Source of the DNA: Alkalihalobacillus bogoriensis ATCC BAA-922
Lineage (GTDB): Bacteria; Bacillota; Bacilli; Bacillales; Bacillaceae_F
Assembly (NCBI RefSeq): GCF_000621445.1
Contig: NZ_KK211277.1
Coordinates: 1 to 64,000, forward strand
DNA: 64,000 bases
Direction of reading: 5' to 3'
A program made the position numbers and the translations under genes. A model generated the notes under the pieces. That model saw only the letters and a program-made list of their open reading frames with translations, searched no databases and was not told where the DNA came from. This document shows positions 37,979 to 46,678 of this stretch, one piece after another (the stretch's first letter is position 1; each line of letters begins with the position of its first letter).

Positions 37979-38145
37979 AAGAAAAACGCGGAGCGTCTTT
38001 TCGATTCAAGCGAAGTGCGGAGCCCTGCCCGCTTTTGACAGTGAACCACAAGTGCTCTTCTTGGGGTAAAACGCGCAGGTGCGCAGCCTTCGCTCTTCTT
38101 GAATAAGCTTTCAAAGCTTCGCTGCTAGACCAAAAATTTTCTTTC
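37979..38145 (+). repeat. Interspersed ~170 bp structured repeat, copy B
   Basis: Same block order as the copy at 42171: AAGAAAAACGCGGAGCG, then AGCGAAGTGCGGAGCCCTGCC, CTTCTTGGGG, GCAGGTGCGCAGCCTTCGCT, AATAAGCTTTCAAAGCTTCGCTGCTAGACC. The loop arm ACCACAAG/CTTGGGGT is imperfect here, compared with ACCCCAAG/CTTGGGGT in the 42171 copy. Confidence 0.9.
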
Positions 38146-38159
38146 TTATCTTTCAAAAA

Positions 38160-38196
38160 AAACTCAGGCTATAGTTGTGACTAACCTGAGTTTTTG
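38160..38196 (-). terminator. Terminator of the 54-aa gene
   Basis: AACTCAGG pairs with CCTGAGTT, with further pairing inside the loop. Eight A on the plus strand give a U-tract on the minus-strand transcript. Confidence 0.7.
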
Positions 38197-38200
38197 TCTT

Positions 38201-38365
38201 TTATTTTTTTACGATTTTCTTTCCACAGTTACAACCTTTTGCAACCGTTCTTGTTGAACTACTACTATAGCTATGAACCGCTGATGTAGATTTTTTTGTT
38301 TTATTAACAGCTGGCCTTGTTTTATATACTGGTGAAGCCGTTCCTATGAACTTTTTGTGTCTCAT
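38201..38365 (-). CDS. 54-aa basic Ser/Thr-rich protein, probable spore-surface component
   Basis: Begins MRHKKFIGTASPVY, has a Ser/Thr-rich middle (KSTSAVHSYSSSSTRT) and ends KGCNCGKKIVKK, with a CxC pair. The ATG is preceded by AAAGGTGG at 8 nt, and a terminator follows, so it looks like a real single gene. I recognise no family. Small basic CxC-tailed proteins occur among coat proteins, and the neighbourhood is coat- and glycan-related, but the role is inference. Confidence 0.65.
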   Translation of the reverse strand: MRHKKFIGTASPVYKTRPAVNKTKKSTSAVHSYSSSSTRTVAKGCNCGKKIVKK

Positions 38366-38483
38366 GCGCAATCCACCTTTATTATTAAAGTTACTATTAA
38401 TTTATGATGTCCTTTAATACAAGGTGTACAAATTAGACGGTTTTGCAAAATAATAGGCTGAAAAATAGGTAATAGACTAGATT

Positions 38484-39512
38484 CTATTCTTTATCGTTCT
38501 CTTTTCTAGGTCGCTCTCCTTTTCTTTCTGTTAAAAAAATAGAATAATCGTCTAGTTGAGCTTGTTTACTGATAGGTGCCTCTCCTTTTTTGGCTACTTC
38601 CTTTACATTTCTTAAAAACCATGCATCTGGTTCTGTATCCTCGACATGCTCATTATTTTTAAGCTGTTCTTCTTTTTCCTTTAGTTGTGATTTTACACAA
38701 GTAAGTTCATTCTTTTGTAATTCAAATTCCACTTTTTGCTCCGCGATGTCTTCCTGTAACTTTGTAATAAGTTCAGAAAGCTTTTTACTTTCTTGCTTCT
38801 TTTGTTCAAGAATGTCGTTCACTTCTTCCATTTCTTCACTCATATTGGTGACTTGTTGGAGAAAGTTCATGTTTTTTAGTTTCTCCTCACGAAGCTTCTC
38901 TTCATATTTCACTATTGTTTCGTTTAGCTTTTCTTTTTCTTCTGTTATTTCACTCACCGATTGAATTTGCTGTTGCAACTCTTTGTTTACTTCTTTTTCG
39001 TCATTTAATCGTTTCTTATATTCAGCTATTGTTTCGTTTAACTTTTCTTTTTCCTCTGTTAGCTCCTTCACAGCTTGGTTTTGCTGCTGCAACTCTTTGT
39101 TTGCTTCTTTTTCGTCATTTAATCGTTTCTTATATTCGTCTATTGTTTCGATTAACTTTTCTTTTTCCTCTGTTATATCCTTCACGGCTTGGTTTTGTTT
39201 TTCCCATTCATTGGTTACACGTTCAAGTTGCCCTGTTAATTCCGCTATATGGTTTTTACCTTCTATTTGTTGTTGACTTACATTTTCAAGCGTTTCGATT
39301 ACTTCATTTAGCCTCCTTTCCTTTTCTGTTACCTCTGTCCGGAGCATGTCGTTTTCGTCTTTCACACTTTTTAATTGCTGATAACGGTAGTTATTTTCAT
39401 ATTCTTCTACTTTCGCTTTATAAAGGGCTAATTCAGATTGCACGTAAATCAACTTTTGTTTAAGTAAAACTGGGTCATTCAGGCTTTTCCGTTGGTTTTC
39501 CTCTTTATTCAT
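38484..39512 (-). CDS. Long coiled-coil protein with 38-residue tandem repeats
   Basis: 342 aa, rich in Glu, Lys, Gln and Leu, predicted coiled coil over residues ~15–285. Three near-identical units of 38 residues, recognisable by TEEKEKL(I/N)ETI and (N/I)KELQQQ-type ends, occupy the middle. The C-terminus (VEDTEPDAWFLRNVKEVAKKG) is not coiled. Start at ATG 39512 with GGAGGGG upstream. No membrane segment. The N-terminus (LNDPVLLKQKLIYVQSELALYKAKVEEYE) resembles that of the protein at 40477 (SQDSIIQLKQKIIHYRSEVSRYKQQLEDYE), so the two may be related or assemble together. Divergent from the coat-like gene at 39712. Confidence 0.8.
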   Translation of the reverse strand: MNKEENQRKSLNDPVLLKQKLIYVQSELALYKAKVEEYENNYRYQQLKSVKDENDMLRTEVTEKERRLNEVIETLENVSQQQIEGKNHIAELTGQLERVTNEWEKQNQAVKDITEEKEKLIETIDEYKKRLNDEKEANKELQQQNQAVKELTEEKEKLNETIAEYKKRLNDEKEVNKELQQQIQSVSEITEEKEKLNETIVKYEEKLREEKLKNMNFLQQVTNMSEEMEEVNDILEQKKQESKKLSELITKLQEDIAEQKVEFELQKNELTCVKSQLKEKEEQLKNNEHVEDTEPDAWFLRNVKEVAKKGEAPISKQAQLDDYSIFLTERKGERPRKENDKE

Positions 39513-39633
39513 CCTTACCCCTCCGCTCAATCCATTTTCTATAAACATATGATGTCAATTCTTGGCTTATTTCTATATATATGCCTAATAGTAAAAAATT
39601 GAAAGTAAAACTTGCACACTTACCCCTGATATT

Positions 39634-39642
39634 CATAGGATA
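39634..39642 (+). promoter_or_regulatory. Possible sigma-K-type -10 element
   Basis: CATAGGATA fits the CATANNNTA -10 of late mother-cell promoters (sigma E/K), with ACAC about 14–17 nt upstream as a possible -35. It is 70 nt before the coat-like gene at 39712. Suggestive only. Confidence 0.35.
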
Positions 39643-39711
39643 CATTAGTTCATTACCCGATGTAATTGAACACACAAATTTTTAGGGTAAAAATTCTAAG
39701 GAGGAAACAAA

Positions 39712-40398
39712 ATGAGCCATAATAAGCATAAGGTTTGTATTCGAGTTCCCAAAGTATACGACTGGGTAACACGTCAAATCGATTTACCATTAATGAGTTT
39801 TAACGGTGATGAGTTAGACAATATTTTTGAGTGTGTCGTTAACGGATTTACACCACCAGACAATTTATGTGAGTTGTTAGAGCAATATCCTGGGTATACC
39901 GTTCATTGTGAATTAATTGAAAACTCTATCCTATGTCAAGAAATTCGTCAGCATAACGGAAGACAATCTGTAAATGTAACACTTCCTTCAGGCGAAACAG
40001 TAACTCTTGAAAAAGTGAAAGTACTTGTTAAAGGGTTAGTTCAAGTTGTTATCCGTGACGTAAATGAACAAATCATTTGCCGCACAGAGCCAATCCAATT
40101 TGCAACTGCTCAAACATTTTTCTTATGTGCACCAGAAGGAACGGAAGTCGTTTGCCATGTAACATACTTCCAATGTGATGCAGATGTCATTTGTGATAAT
40201 AACTTCCAACAACTTGACGTATCAATTTTAATTTGTCTTGATGTACAAATGGAAGCATTAGTTAAACTAGAGGTTGACGCTGCGATTTGCAAGCCTAGAC
40301 AAGAATTACCCGTAGAAGATGTATTATGCCCTGTTGATATTTTCCCACCACAATGCCCAGAGGTTTTTCCAGGACCTGTAAAGCGTAAACTTACGTAA
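39712..40398 (+). CDS. Cys-rich spore coat-type protein, DUF3794-like C-terminus
   Basis: 228 aa, about a dozen cysteines, no signal peptide or membrane segment. The N-terminus is KVCIRVPKVYDWVTRQIDL. The C-terminal half LDVSILICLDVQMEALVKLEV...ICKPR resembles the end of DUF3794/SipL-type spore assembly proteins, from memory. An AAGGAGG site precedes the ATG. A possible sigma-K -10 lies upstream and a terminator follows. Likely an outer-coat or exosporium structural protein; exact family uncertain. Confidence 0.7.
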   Translation: MSHNKHKVCIRVPKVYDWVTRQIDLPLMSFNGDELDNIFECVVNGFTPPDNLCELLEQYPGYTVHCELIENSILCQEIRQHNGRQSVNVTLPSGETVTLEKVKVLVKGLVQVVIRDVNEQIICRTEPIQFATAQTFFLCAPEGTEVVCHVTYFQCDADVICDNNFQQLDVSILICLDVQMEALVKLEVDAAICKPRQELPVEDVLCPVDIFPPQCPEVFPGPVKRKLT

Positions 40399-40414
40399 AT
40401 CATTAGATTTAGTT

Positions 40415-40440
40415 GAGGGAGAGGGCCCACTCTCCCTTTT
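40415..40440 (+). terminator. Terminator after the coat-type gene
   Basis: GGGAGAG pairs with CTCTCCC and is followed by TTTTCTTATTT. Short but well placed, 17 nt after the stop. Confidence 0.7.
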
Positions 40441-40476
40441 CTTATTTACCTTTTATAATCGAGGAGGGAAAGCTTT

Positions 40477-41139
40477 ATGCAACCTAAAAAGCAACCATCT
40501 GCATCACAAGATTCGATTATTCAATTAAAACAAAAAATCATCCATTATCGCTCAGAAGTGTCACGGTATAAGCAACAACTTGAAGATTATGAAAAAAGAT
40601 TACAAGCAAGCGAAGCGAAAGAGCAAACACAAGTTCACATTGAAGAAAAAACAGAGGAACCACGAATCGATTGTCAAGCCTACTTCAGCTATTCAACCAT
40701 TCTGTCTAATTCTAAAGATGAAGATACGATGATCCTTGGAAACTTTATTATAGAAAACACGGGAAACCAACCGTTAACGACACCGATTATTTGTTTGCAA
40801 ACTCTTCCAGCCGACGCATGTGTTCTAAGCGGAAAAATAAAATATCATACTCGTGCTACTGATCAAGATGAAGGGATTATTCTTGATGAAACAGCAACAG
40901 AAGAATGGACATATGTTCATCCAAATTGGCAAGAGAAAATGAAAGCAAGCGGCGAGCATTGGTTACGCCCCATACATCAAACCGTCATAGAGCCTGGAGA
41001 ACAATTATTCTTCTCTAATTTTTCACTACTACTTACACCTATAAAAGATAGCCACTCTATTATTATGAAAGGGTTTGTGTATTCACAAGAGATACAAAAA
41101 GGACGATCTGCATTAAATCAAATCGTACTAAACTATTAA
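40477..41139 (+). CDS. Protein of unknown function with N-terminal coiled coil
   Basis: 220 aa. Residues ~8–50 form a coiled coil (IIQLKQKIIHYRSEVSRYKQQLEDYEKRL) and the rest is a beta-rich domain (YFSYSTILSNSKDEDTMILGNFIIENTG; EPGEQLFFSNFSLLL). Strong GAGGAGGG site. It is followed 26 nt later by cgeB, so the two are likely co-transcribed. The coiled coil resembles the start of the coiled-coil protein at 38484–39512. I do not recognise the globular domain; a spore-surface role is inferred from the neighbours. Confidence 0.65.
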   Translation: MQPKKQPSASQDSIIQLKQKIIHYRSEVSRYKQQLEDYEKRLQASEAKEQTQVHIEEKTEEPRIDCQAYFSYSTILSNSKDEDTMILGNFIIENTGNQPLTTPIICLQTLPADACVLSGKIKYHTRATDQDEGIILDETATEEWTYVHPNWQEKMKASGEHWLRPIHQTVIEPGEQLFFSNFSLLLTPIKDSHSIIMKGFVYSQEIQKGRSALNQIVLNY

Positions 41140-41165
41140 CGTTCTTTTAACAAGAGGTAAAACTG

Positions 41166-42137
41166 ATGAAAATCATATATATACCATCCGGCTACGGGAA
41201 AATCTATACGTATTTTGACCAATGGATTATAAAACAATTAAAGGAAATGACAAATGGTCAAGTTCGCAGTATTCACCCTACAAAAGAACTCTCTTATTTC
41301 AAAACAATCTGTCGTTCATTTCAGCCTGACCTTGTCATCACTTTAATAGGTGATAAACTTCCTAACGATGTACTAGATTGGCTAAAAAGAAAAGACATTC
41401 CATTAGCACTTTGGCTAACCGAAGATCCTTATTATATTGACCATACCGTTTCTTATATCTCCTACTATGATTTTGTTTTTACAATTGATATATCAGCATT
41501 ACGCTTTTATCAAATGCAAGGCTTTGATCATGTTTATCATTTACCTTTAGGAACTGATCCCGAAACTTTTTCGCCGAAACCTACTAATGATAAATTCGCG
41601 AGTGATCTTTGTTTAATCGGGTATCCCTATGAAAATAGAGTTTCCTTAATCACCAAATTATTAAAAGAAACACCTTACCGCATCATCGTATCAAGTCATT
41701 GGAAAAACTACTTTACTGAGTCCAAACAATTGAAAATCATAAAAGGATGGTTATCTCCTCAAAAAGTGAGCTATTATTATTCAAATGCAAAAATTTGTTT
41801 AAATACTCACCGTTCCTATCAAGAAGCGATGAATAAAAATCGCTTCGGGGTTGTAAATCATAGTATTAACAATCGGACATTTGATATTGCCGCTTGTGCT
41901 GCATTTCAACTAATAGAAGAAAAAGAGGATATATCTACACATTTTGCACTTCACAACGAAATCGTCTCTTTTCATTCAGAAGAAGACGCAGTTGAAAAAA
42001 TCGATTATTATATGAACGCAGAGAAGAAAAGACAAGAAATCGGAGAAAACGCTCATAAACGGGTGCTACAATCCCATACCTTTTACCATCGAATCACAAA
42101 ACTGCTCCAAACGGTCATGGAACAAATAGCAAAATAA
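41166..42137 (+). CDS. cgeB: CgeB-like glycosyltransferase, spore outer layer maturation
   Basis: 323 aa of the CgeB family (DUF3880 N-half plus GT-B C-half). Landmarks: PDLVITLIGDKLPNDVLDWL, LALWLTEDPYYID, YLPLGTDPE-type loop HLPLGTDPETF, VSYYYSNAKICLNTHRS and NNRTFDIAACAAFQL. B. subtilis CgeB is needed for maturation of the outermost spore layer (crust). AAGAGGTAAAACTG precedes the ATG. Downstream of the coiled-coil gene in one operon. Confidence 0.85.
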   Translation: MKIIYIPSGYGKIYTYFDQWIIKQLKEMTNGQVRSIHPTKELSYFKTICRSFQPDLVITLIGDKLPNDVLDWLKRKDIPLALWLTEDPYYIDHTVSYISYYDFVFTIDISALRFYQMQGFDHVYHLPLGTDPETFSPKPTNDKFASDLCLIGYPYENRVSLITKLLKETPYRIIVSSHWKNYFTESKQLKIIKGWLSPQKVSYYYSNAKICLNTHRSYQEAMNKNRFGVVNHSINNRTFDIAACAAFQLIEEKEDISTHFALHNEIVSFHSEEDAVEKIDYYMNAEKKRQEIGENAHKRVLQSHTFYHRITKLLQTVMEQIAK

Positions 42138-42170
42138 GATGTAACAATTCGTTTGTAGAAATCATATGGC

Positions 42171-42388
42171 AAGAAAAACGCGGAGCGTTTTTTCTTTCAA
42201 GCGAAGTGCGGAGCCCTGCCCGCTTTTGACAGTGAACCCCAAGTGCTCTTCTTGGGGTGAAACGCGCAGGTGCGTAGCCTTCGCTCTTCTTGAATAAGCT
42301 TTCAATGCTTCGCTGCTAGACCAAAATTTTTTACTTTCTTATCTCATAAAGAAAAACGCGGAGCGTTTTTTCTTTCAAGCGAAGTGTA
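42171..42388 (+). repeat. Interspersed ~170 bp structured repeat, copy C plus truncated copy D
   Basis: Copy C (42171–42336) is the best-formed: a terminal hairpin AAAACGC/GCGTTTT, outer arms AGCGAAG/CTTCGCT, and inner stem ACCCCAAG/CTTGGGGT with a 7 nt loop. Copy D begins at 42349 with the same first 40 bp (to AGCGAAGTG) and then stops, so only the 5' end was duplicated or survived. Confidence 0.92.
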
Positions 42389-42423
42389 TGATAAACAATC
42401 AACACATCCCATGTCTCATTTTT

Positions 42424-42604
42424 GCGGTCAGAGCAGCCGTTATTTGTGAACATGATACGGGTTTCCGTTTTTTTGCGGCCACAGGAGCGCTTATTCACGC
42501 AAAAGCCACTCTATTCCTAGCGATATATTATGATTAACTGCCCCTGTGTCCTCCAACGTTCCAAAACGCTAGCCATGTTCACAGATAACGGTTTTCATGG
42601 CCGC
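42424..42604. repeat. Possible MITE-like element with 31 bp imperfect terminal inverted repeats
   Basis: CCGTTATTTGTGAACATG (42437–42454) is inverted at 42574–42591 (CATGTTCACAGATAACGG, 17 of 18 matches). Pairing extends outward to GCGG/CCGC. Inside are further complementary bits (CCACAGG.../CCCCTGTG). No open frame is inside. The right end touches the stop codon of the PHP gene. It could be a small non-autonomous element or a large stem-loop. Confidence 0.55.
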
Positions 42605-43411
42605 TTACTTACCATCTTCCTTTTCGAATCCAAATTGTCCTAATTGATGCTCATCATGATGAAAGTCTGAGCCCCCGGTCATTAGCAAATCATATTCTTT
42701 GGCCATTGCTTTATAAACCTCACGATGTTCTTTCAAATGACTTCTATGCCACACCTCAATTCCATCAAAACCAAGTGTGATTAGTTCACGGACAAGCTCG
42801 TCATCTCCAATATAAACAGGATGGGCTAACACAGCTTTTCCACCAGCTTTTTGTATAAGCGCTATTCCCTCTTGCGGAGATAGAATCATTTTTTCTATGG
42901 CACACGGTTTTCCATCCGCTAAATAATCATCAAACACCGTTTGATAATCAGAAACATATCCTTTCTTTACAATTGCTTTTGCAATATGAGGTCGCGCAAT
43001 GACTCCTCCTTGGCTATATTGTTTGATATCATCCAATGTAATTGCAAAACCTATTTCATTAAACTTTTCAATGATTCGATTCGCTCTCCCTTCTCTTTCT
43101 TGTCGCATCTGTCGTAATGTTTTTGTAAGCTCTGCTTCAGTTTTAATATTGTAGCCTAATATATCTACACTTTTCCCTTTATACTTCGTGCTTAGTTCGA
43201 TCGCAGGAATGATATGAACACCAAGTTTGCTTCCCGCTATTTCTGCTTCCTTAATTCCAGCCAATGTATCATGATCTGTAATTGCAATCGTTTCTATCCC
43301 TGCTTCTTTGGCTTTTTTAACTATATCAGTCGGGGAATACTCGCCATCTGAGGCTGTTGTGTGAATATGCAAGTCGAATGCTCCCGTACCAATTACTTTT
43401 TTTAAGTTCAA
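42605..43411 (-). CDS. PHP-domain metal-dependent phosphoesterase (TrpH/RNase AM-like)
   Basis: 268 aa. Metal ligands of the PHP family: DLHIHTTASDGEY (HxH), AITDHDTLAGI, PAIELS, ARPHIA, VLAHPVY and TGGSDFHHD. Homologues act as 3',5'-nucleotide bisphosphate phosphatases or 5'–3' exonucleases on short RNA. GAGGAG sits 7 nt before TTG 43411, which I take as the start; a GTG five codons earlier overlaps that site. Alone among glycan genes; probably unrelated to them. Confidence 0.85.
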   Translation of the reverse strand: MNLKKVIGTGAFDLHIHTTASDGEYSPTDIVKKAKEAGIETIAITDHDTLAGIKEAEIAGSKLGVHIIPAIELSTKYKGKSVDILGYNIKTEAELTKTLRQMRQEREGRANRIIEKFNEIGFAITLDDIKQYSQGGVIARPHIAKAIVKKGYVSDYQTVFDDYLADGKPCAIEKMILSPQEGIALIQKAGGKAVLAHPVYIGDDELVRELITLGFDGIEVWHRSHLKEHREVYKAMAKEYDLLMTGGSDFHHDEHQLGQFGFEKEDGK

Positions 43412-43439
43412 TGGAAAACTCCTCACTTTAGCTTTATTG

Positions 43440-44564
43440 TTATAGATAATGCTGTAAGTAAGCTTTTAGTTCCTCAATACGAATCATCCAGTCCGCCTCA
43501 ATCGGTCGCTTGTCTTCCATTGTTTTCCCTAGAAAATAACTAAGCTTGCCTTTTGTTGTTGTATTGATTAACACATCGCTTACTTTTATAAATTTTTCGG
43601 TTGTGAGAATTAATTTTTTTGTTTGTTCTTTTTGAAATACACTGTTATATAAAGCAGATCCTGATGGCCCAGCAATGATTTTTGCATTTCGAAACAACGT
43701 AATTTGTTGTTGGACGTTTAACTGTTGTGGGTGAATGATAACAAAACCATGCGAAGCAAAAACACGTTCAACTGCTTTCTCATTCAACAATCGTCTTCTT
43801 TTATATTGTAGTTTTGACCGAGAAACATAAATTCTTTCTGGACCAATCCCTTCATCATAATAATCCCCGAGCTTATTCCATGTATGTGCAGCTAATGTTG
43901 ACGTGTAATTCCGTAACACAAAAGCTTGAACAGGAATTAATAGGCGTTCACATTGAACAGGTTTGTGTAAATATACAATTTGTTTCTGCTTAATACCTAG
44001 CGCTTGTAACATATCCAACTGCCATCGATGTTTATCAGTTGGATTCATGATAAAACGGTATTGTCTTATATCTAAAACTTGTGTAATCCATAACCTAGAA
44101 AGCACTTCAAGTAAAAAATGACCATAGGAATCTGATAACTCACCACTTAAAAAAATCATTTCCCCTGGGATTTTCTCCACATTTGTTCGTTTTTCTTTTG
44201 TTTCAAAACGATTGGAATTAGCATGATACAATAGCGCTTTATGTCCGGACATATAATGATAAAATCTAAAACTATCAGGTAATAAAAATTGCTTACGAGC
44301 AACAATTGGTTGATGTTTCAAACATACTGCATGGTTTATGCTCGCAATATAAAATTCATTTGTCGTACAAATCTTTGGAAACTGTTTTTTTGTGCCATGA
44401 ACATCTGGTTGGATTAATGGCAATGTTTCTTGTTGTTGGATAAGATAAAGAGTATCTTTTGGCGAATGTCCTCTTTCATAAGCCGTAAAGTCTTGAACAT
44501 CACAAAAACTTCGATAATTAATGAGCGATAAAAAGTCTGATTTGTGTTTTCCGATCAAATTCAC
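43440..44564 (-). CDS. GT61-family (DUF563) glycosyltransferase
   Basis: 374 aa. The GT61/DUF563 hallmarks are in the C-terminal half: IYVSRSKLQYKRRRLLNE, IIHPQQLNVQQQITLFRNA and IIAGPSGSALYNSVF. The middle has LSGELSDSYGHFLLEVLSRLW, also typical. Start codon unclear: GTG 44564 or TTG 44558 near AGAAGGTG. Cytoplasmic. Adds sugars to a polysaccharide or protein glycan; substrate unknown. Confidence 0.85.
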   Translation of the reverse strand: MNLIGKHKSDFLSLINYRSFCDVQDFTAYERGHSPKDTLYLIQQQETLPLIQPDVHGTKKQFPKICTTNEFYIASINHAVCLKHQPIVARKQFLLPDSFRFYHYMSGHKALLYHANSNRFETKEKRTNVEKIPGEMIFLSGELSDSYGHFLLEVLSRLWITQVLDIRQYRFIMNPTDKHRWQLDMLQALGIKQKQIVYLHKPVQCERLLIPVQAFVLRNYTSTLAAHTWNKLGDYYDEGIGPERIYVSRSKLQYKRRRLLNEKAVERVFASHGFVIIHPQQLNVQQQITLFRNAKIIAGPSGSALYNSVFQKEQTKKLILTTEKFIKVSDVLINTTTKGKLSYFLGKTMEDKRPIEADWMIRIEELKAYLQHYL

Positions 44565-44662
44565 CTTCTAACCTAACTTTTGTCAAAGTCCGTTATTCAT
44601 CTATTCAAACCGATAAAGCCTGACATAAGATATAGTAGTTGTTTTAATAAGGTGGTGAAAAA

Positions 44663-45361
44663 ATGATAAAAGTGAGCTGTATTCTCACAAGTTATAACCG
44701 ACCAAGAGGAGTACAAGAAGCGATTAATAGTGTAAAAAAACAAACATATCCTCACTGGGAACTTATCATCGTCGATGACAATTCTAATGCAAAAACAAAA
44801 CAAATGCTTCAACATTTAGTCGCTAGTGACGAACGCTTGAAGCTGATACAGTCCGGTGTTAAAGATGAAGACCGCTATAAAACAACTCGTTATGCAACTT
44901 GTATAAACCTAGCTATTCCTCATATAACAGGAGATGTTGTCACTTATTTAACAGATGATGATATTTATTATCCGCATCTTTTTAAACAAATGGTGAAAGT
45001 ATTTCAAAAAAATCCGAACATCCATATTGTGTATGGAAAGCAAAAAGTAGTTCATATAAGAAATGGATTAAAAGTCCGTGAGTTTATTCGTCCGTCAGTT
45101 GGAGTGACAAAACATCCTATGGGCAAAGTTGACCATAATTCCTTTATGCACCGACGAAGCTGTTTCAATATTATTGGTGGTTGGGATGACAATCCACAAT
45201 ATTGGAATCATGCCGATGCTGTTTTTTTTAGAAAACTTGTTCAACACTGGGAGTTTCATCCGCTTCACATTGTCACAGATGAACATCGGATTCACTCTAA
45301 AGGAATCCAATCTAAAATGAGACAAAACAAAAAACCATGGATGGAAAAAGATACCGAATAA
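44663..45361 (+). CDS. GT2-family glycosyltransferase
   Basis: 232-aa GT-A enzyme. N-terminus VSCILTSYNRPRGVQEAINSV and IIVDDNS are the nucleotide-sugar site, DVVTYLTDDDIYYP is the DxD region, and YWNHADAVFFRKL the acceptor region. Strongly similar in pattern to the first half of the next gene (45368–46657, opposite strand), suggesting a duplicated, inverted pair. AAGGTGGTG precedes the ATG. Converges with that gene with only 6 nt between stops. Confidence 0.88.
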   Translation: MIKVSCILTSYNRPRGVQEAINSVKKQTYPHWELIIVDDNSNAKTKQMLQHLVASDERLKLIQSGVKDEDRYKTTRYATCINLAIPHITGDVVTYLTDDDIYYPHLFKQMVKVFQKNPNIHIVYGKQKVVHIRNGLKVREFIRPSVGVTKHPMGKVDHNSFMHRRSCFNIIGGWDDNPQYWNHADAVFFRKLVQHWEFHPLHIVTDEHRIHSKGIQSKMRQNKKPWMEKDTE

Positions 45362-45367
45362 CATGTT

Positions 45368-46657
45368 TCACTTTTGAAAATACGTCCAACAAAATGGAGT
45401 ACCTTCCGTAAAGAGTTTCTTTTCTTTTTTCGATAATCGAATGGCTTGTTGTTCCTTAAGGTTTAATTTCTTGACACTATTTTTCTCAATCGGATGAAGC
45501 TGGTTTTGGTTGCTTAAATAATAGCTGGAAAAATCTTTAAACAATAATTGACTCGGGAGAATGGTATGTTCGGTAATTGAACTATGAATAGGAGGACCTA
45601 ACTCAAACCCTTCAAGAAACTCGTAAGTTAAAGGAATGATATTTTTTTTTTGAAACTTAAATTTTTTAAAAGCTTTAAAGCCATCTATCAATCTTTTTTG
45701 ATGATTTTCAATATAATAGATTGTAGTTGACTCTTTCGCTTTGACAAGACGACCATTCGGAAATAAAGAAGGGTTTGAAAAAACCGTTTCATCGATTTTT
45801 GGTCCTAGCGAATATTTAAATAAAATCGGGTCAGGGATTTCAACAATGTCCCGACTTCGATAGAGTAGTACCGGAAACCACTCTCGGTCAATTTCTCTTC
45901 TTCGACTCTCTTCAATTACATACACGTTAGAAGATTGCCCTTTTACGATTGTTCCTTCTGGCAAGTGCTCAGGAAGATTGGCATTTAAATTTTGAAAGGA
46001 ATACGGAGTCTTATAACTAATATCCAAAATTTCTTCTATTGGATGAAACGAAGTAAATGTATTTACCCGACTCCAAAAAGCCGCATCTGCATTATGCCAA
46101 TACTTAGGGTCATCGTTCCAAAAGCTACCATACGTTTGAAACACTTGGTCGGCTATTTTTCTTGTATGCATAACAGAACAATGATCAACGATGTTGGCAG
46201 CCTCTTGTAAGGTTCCTTTCGTCATCCGGGTTCGCTCTGTTAATACATCCAAATTTTCATCGACATGGATGACTTTCTGTCCTGAATAAACAGCCTCTAT
46301 CACTGAATTGTGATTAAAGACTTGCATCATCAACTCTAATCGCTTAGGTACATACATCGTATCATCTGTTAAGTATGTTAAGAATTCACCTTTTGTTTTT
46401 GGAATGGCCGTATTGATTAATGTCGCATAACGTGTTGTTTTGTAACGGTTTTTATTTTCAATTTGACTATTATAGTAATGGATTCGTTCATCATGTAAAT
46501 AAGATTTGATTTTCGTTGTCGTTTCCTCATTTGAAGCATCATCCATAATAAACAATTCCCAATGTGTAAAAGTTTGTGCGAGTACACTCTCAATGGATTT
46601 TCCTACTGTGTTTGGTTTGTTGTAGCTTGTAAGAATAATTGATACGACAGGCTTCAA
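45368..46657 (-). CDS. GT2 glycosyltransferase with C-terminal KxxxxxVYxIE repeats
   Basis: 429 aa. Residues 1–220 are a GT2 domain (VSIILTSYNKPNTVGKSIESV, FIMDDASN, FLTYLTDDTMYVP, WHNADAAFW) closely resembling the 232-aa enzyme at 44663. Residues ~235–400 hold about three short repeats built as KG/KA-x5-(V/I)Y-(V/Y)IE-x4-R-x-I (NVYVIEESRRREI, TIYYIENHQKRLI, then YYLSNQNQLHPI), as found in some secreted bacterial surface proteins. The repeat part might bind the glycan or anchor the enzyme. Confidence 0.85.
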   Translation of the reverse strand: MKPVVSIILTSYNKPNTVGKSIESVLAQTFTHWELFIMDDASNEETTTKIKSYLHDERIHYYNSQIENKNRYKTTRYATLINTAIPKTKGEFLTYLTDDTMYVPKRLELMMQVFNHNSVIEAVYSGQKVIHVDENLDVLTERTRMTKGTLQEAANIVDHCSVMHTRKIADQVFQTYGSFWNDDPKYWHNADAAFWSRVNTFTSFHPIEEILDISYKTPYSFQNLNANLPEHLPEGTIVKGQSSNVYVIEESRRREIDREWFPVLLYRSRDIVEIPDPILFKYSLGPKIDETVFSNPSLFPNGRLVKAKESTTIYYIENHQKRLIDGFKAFKKFKFQKKNIIPLTYEFLEGFELGPPIHSSITEHTILPSQLLFKDFSSYYLSNQNQLHPIEKNSVKKLNLKEQQAIRLSKKEKKLFTEGTPFCWTYFQK

Positions 46658-46678
46658 TTGCTCTCCTCCTTACTCGGT

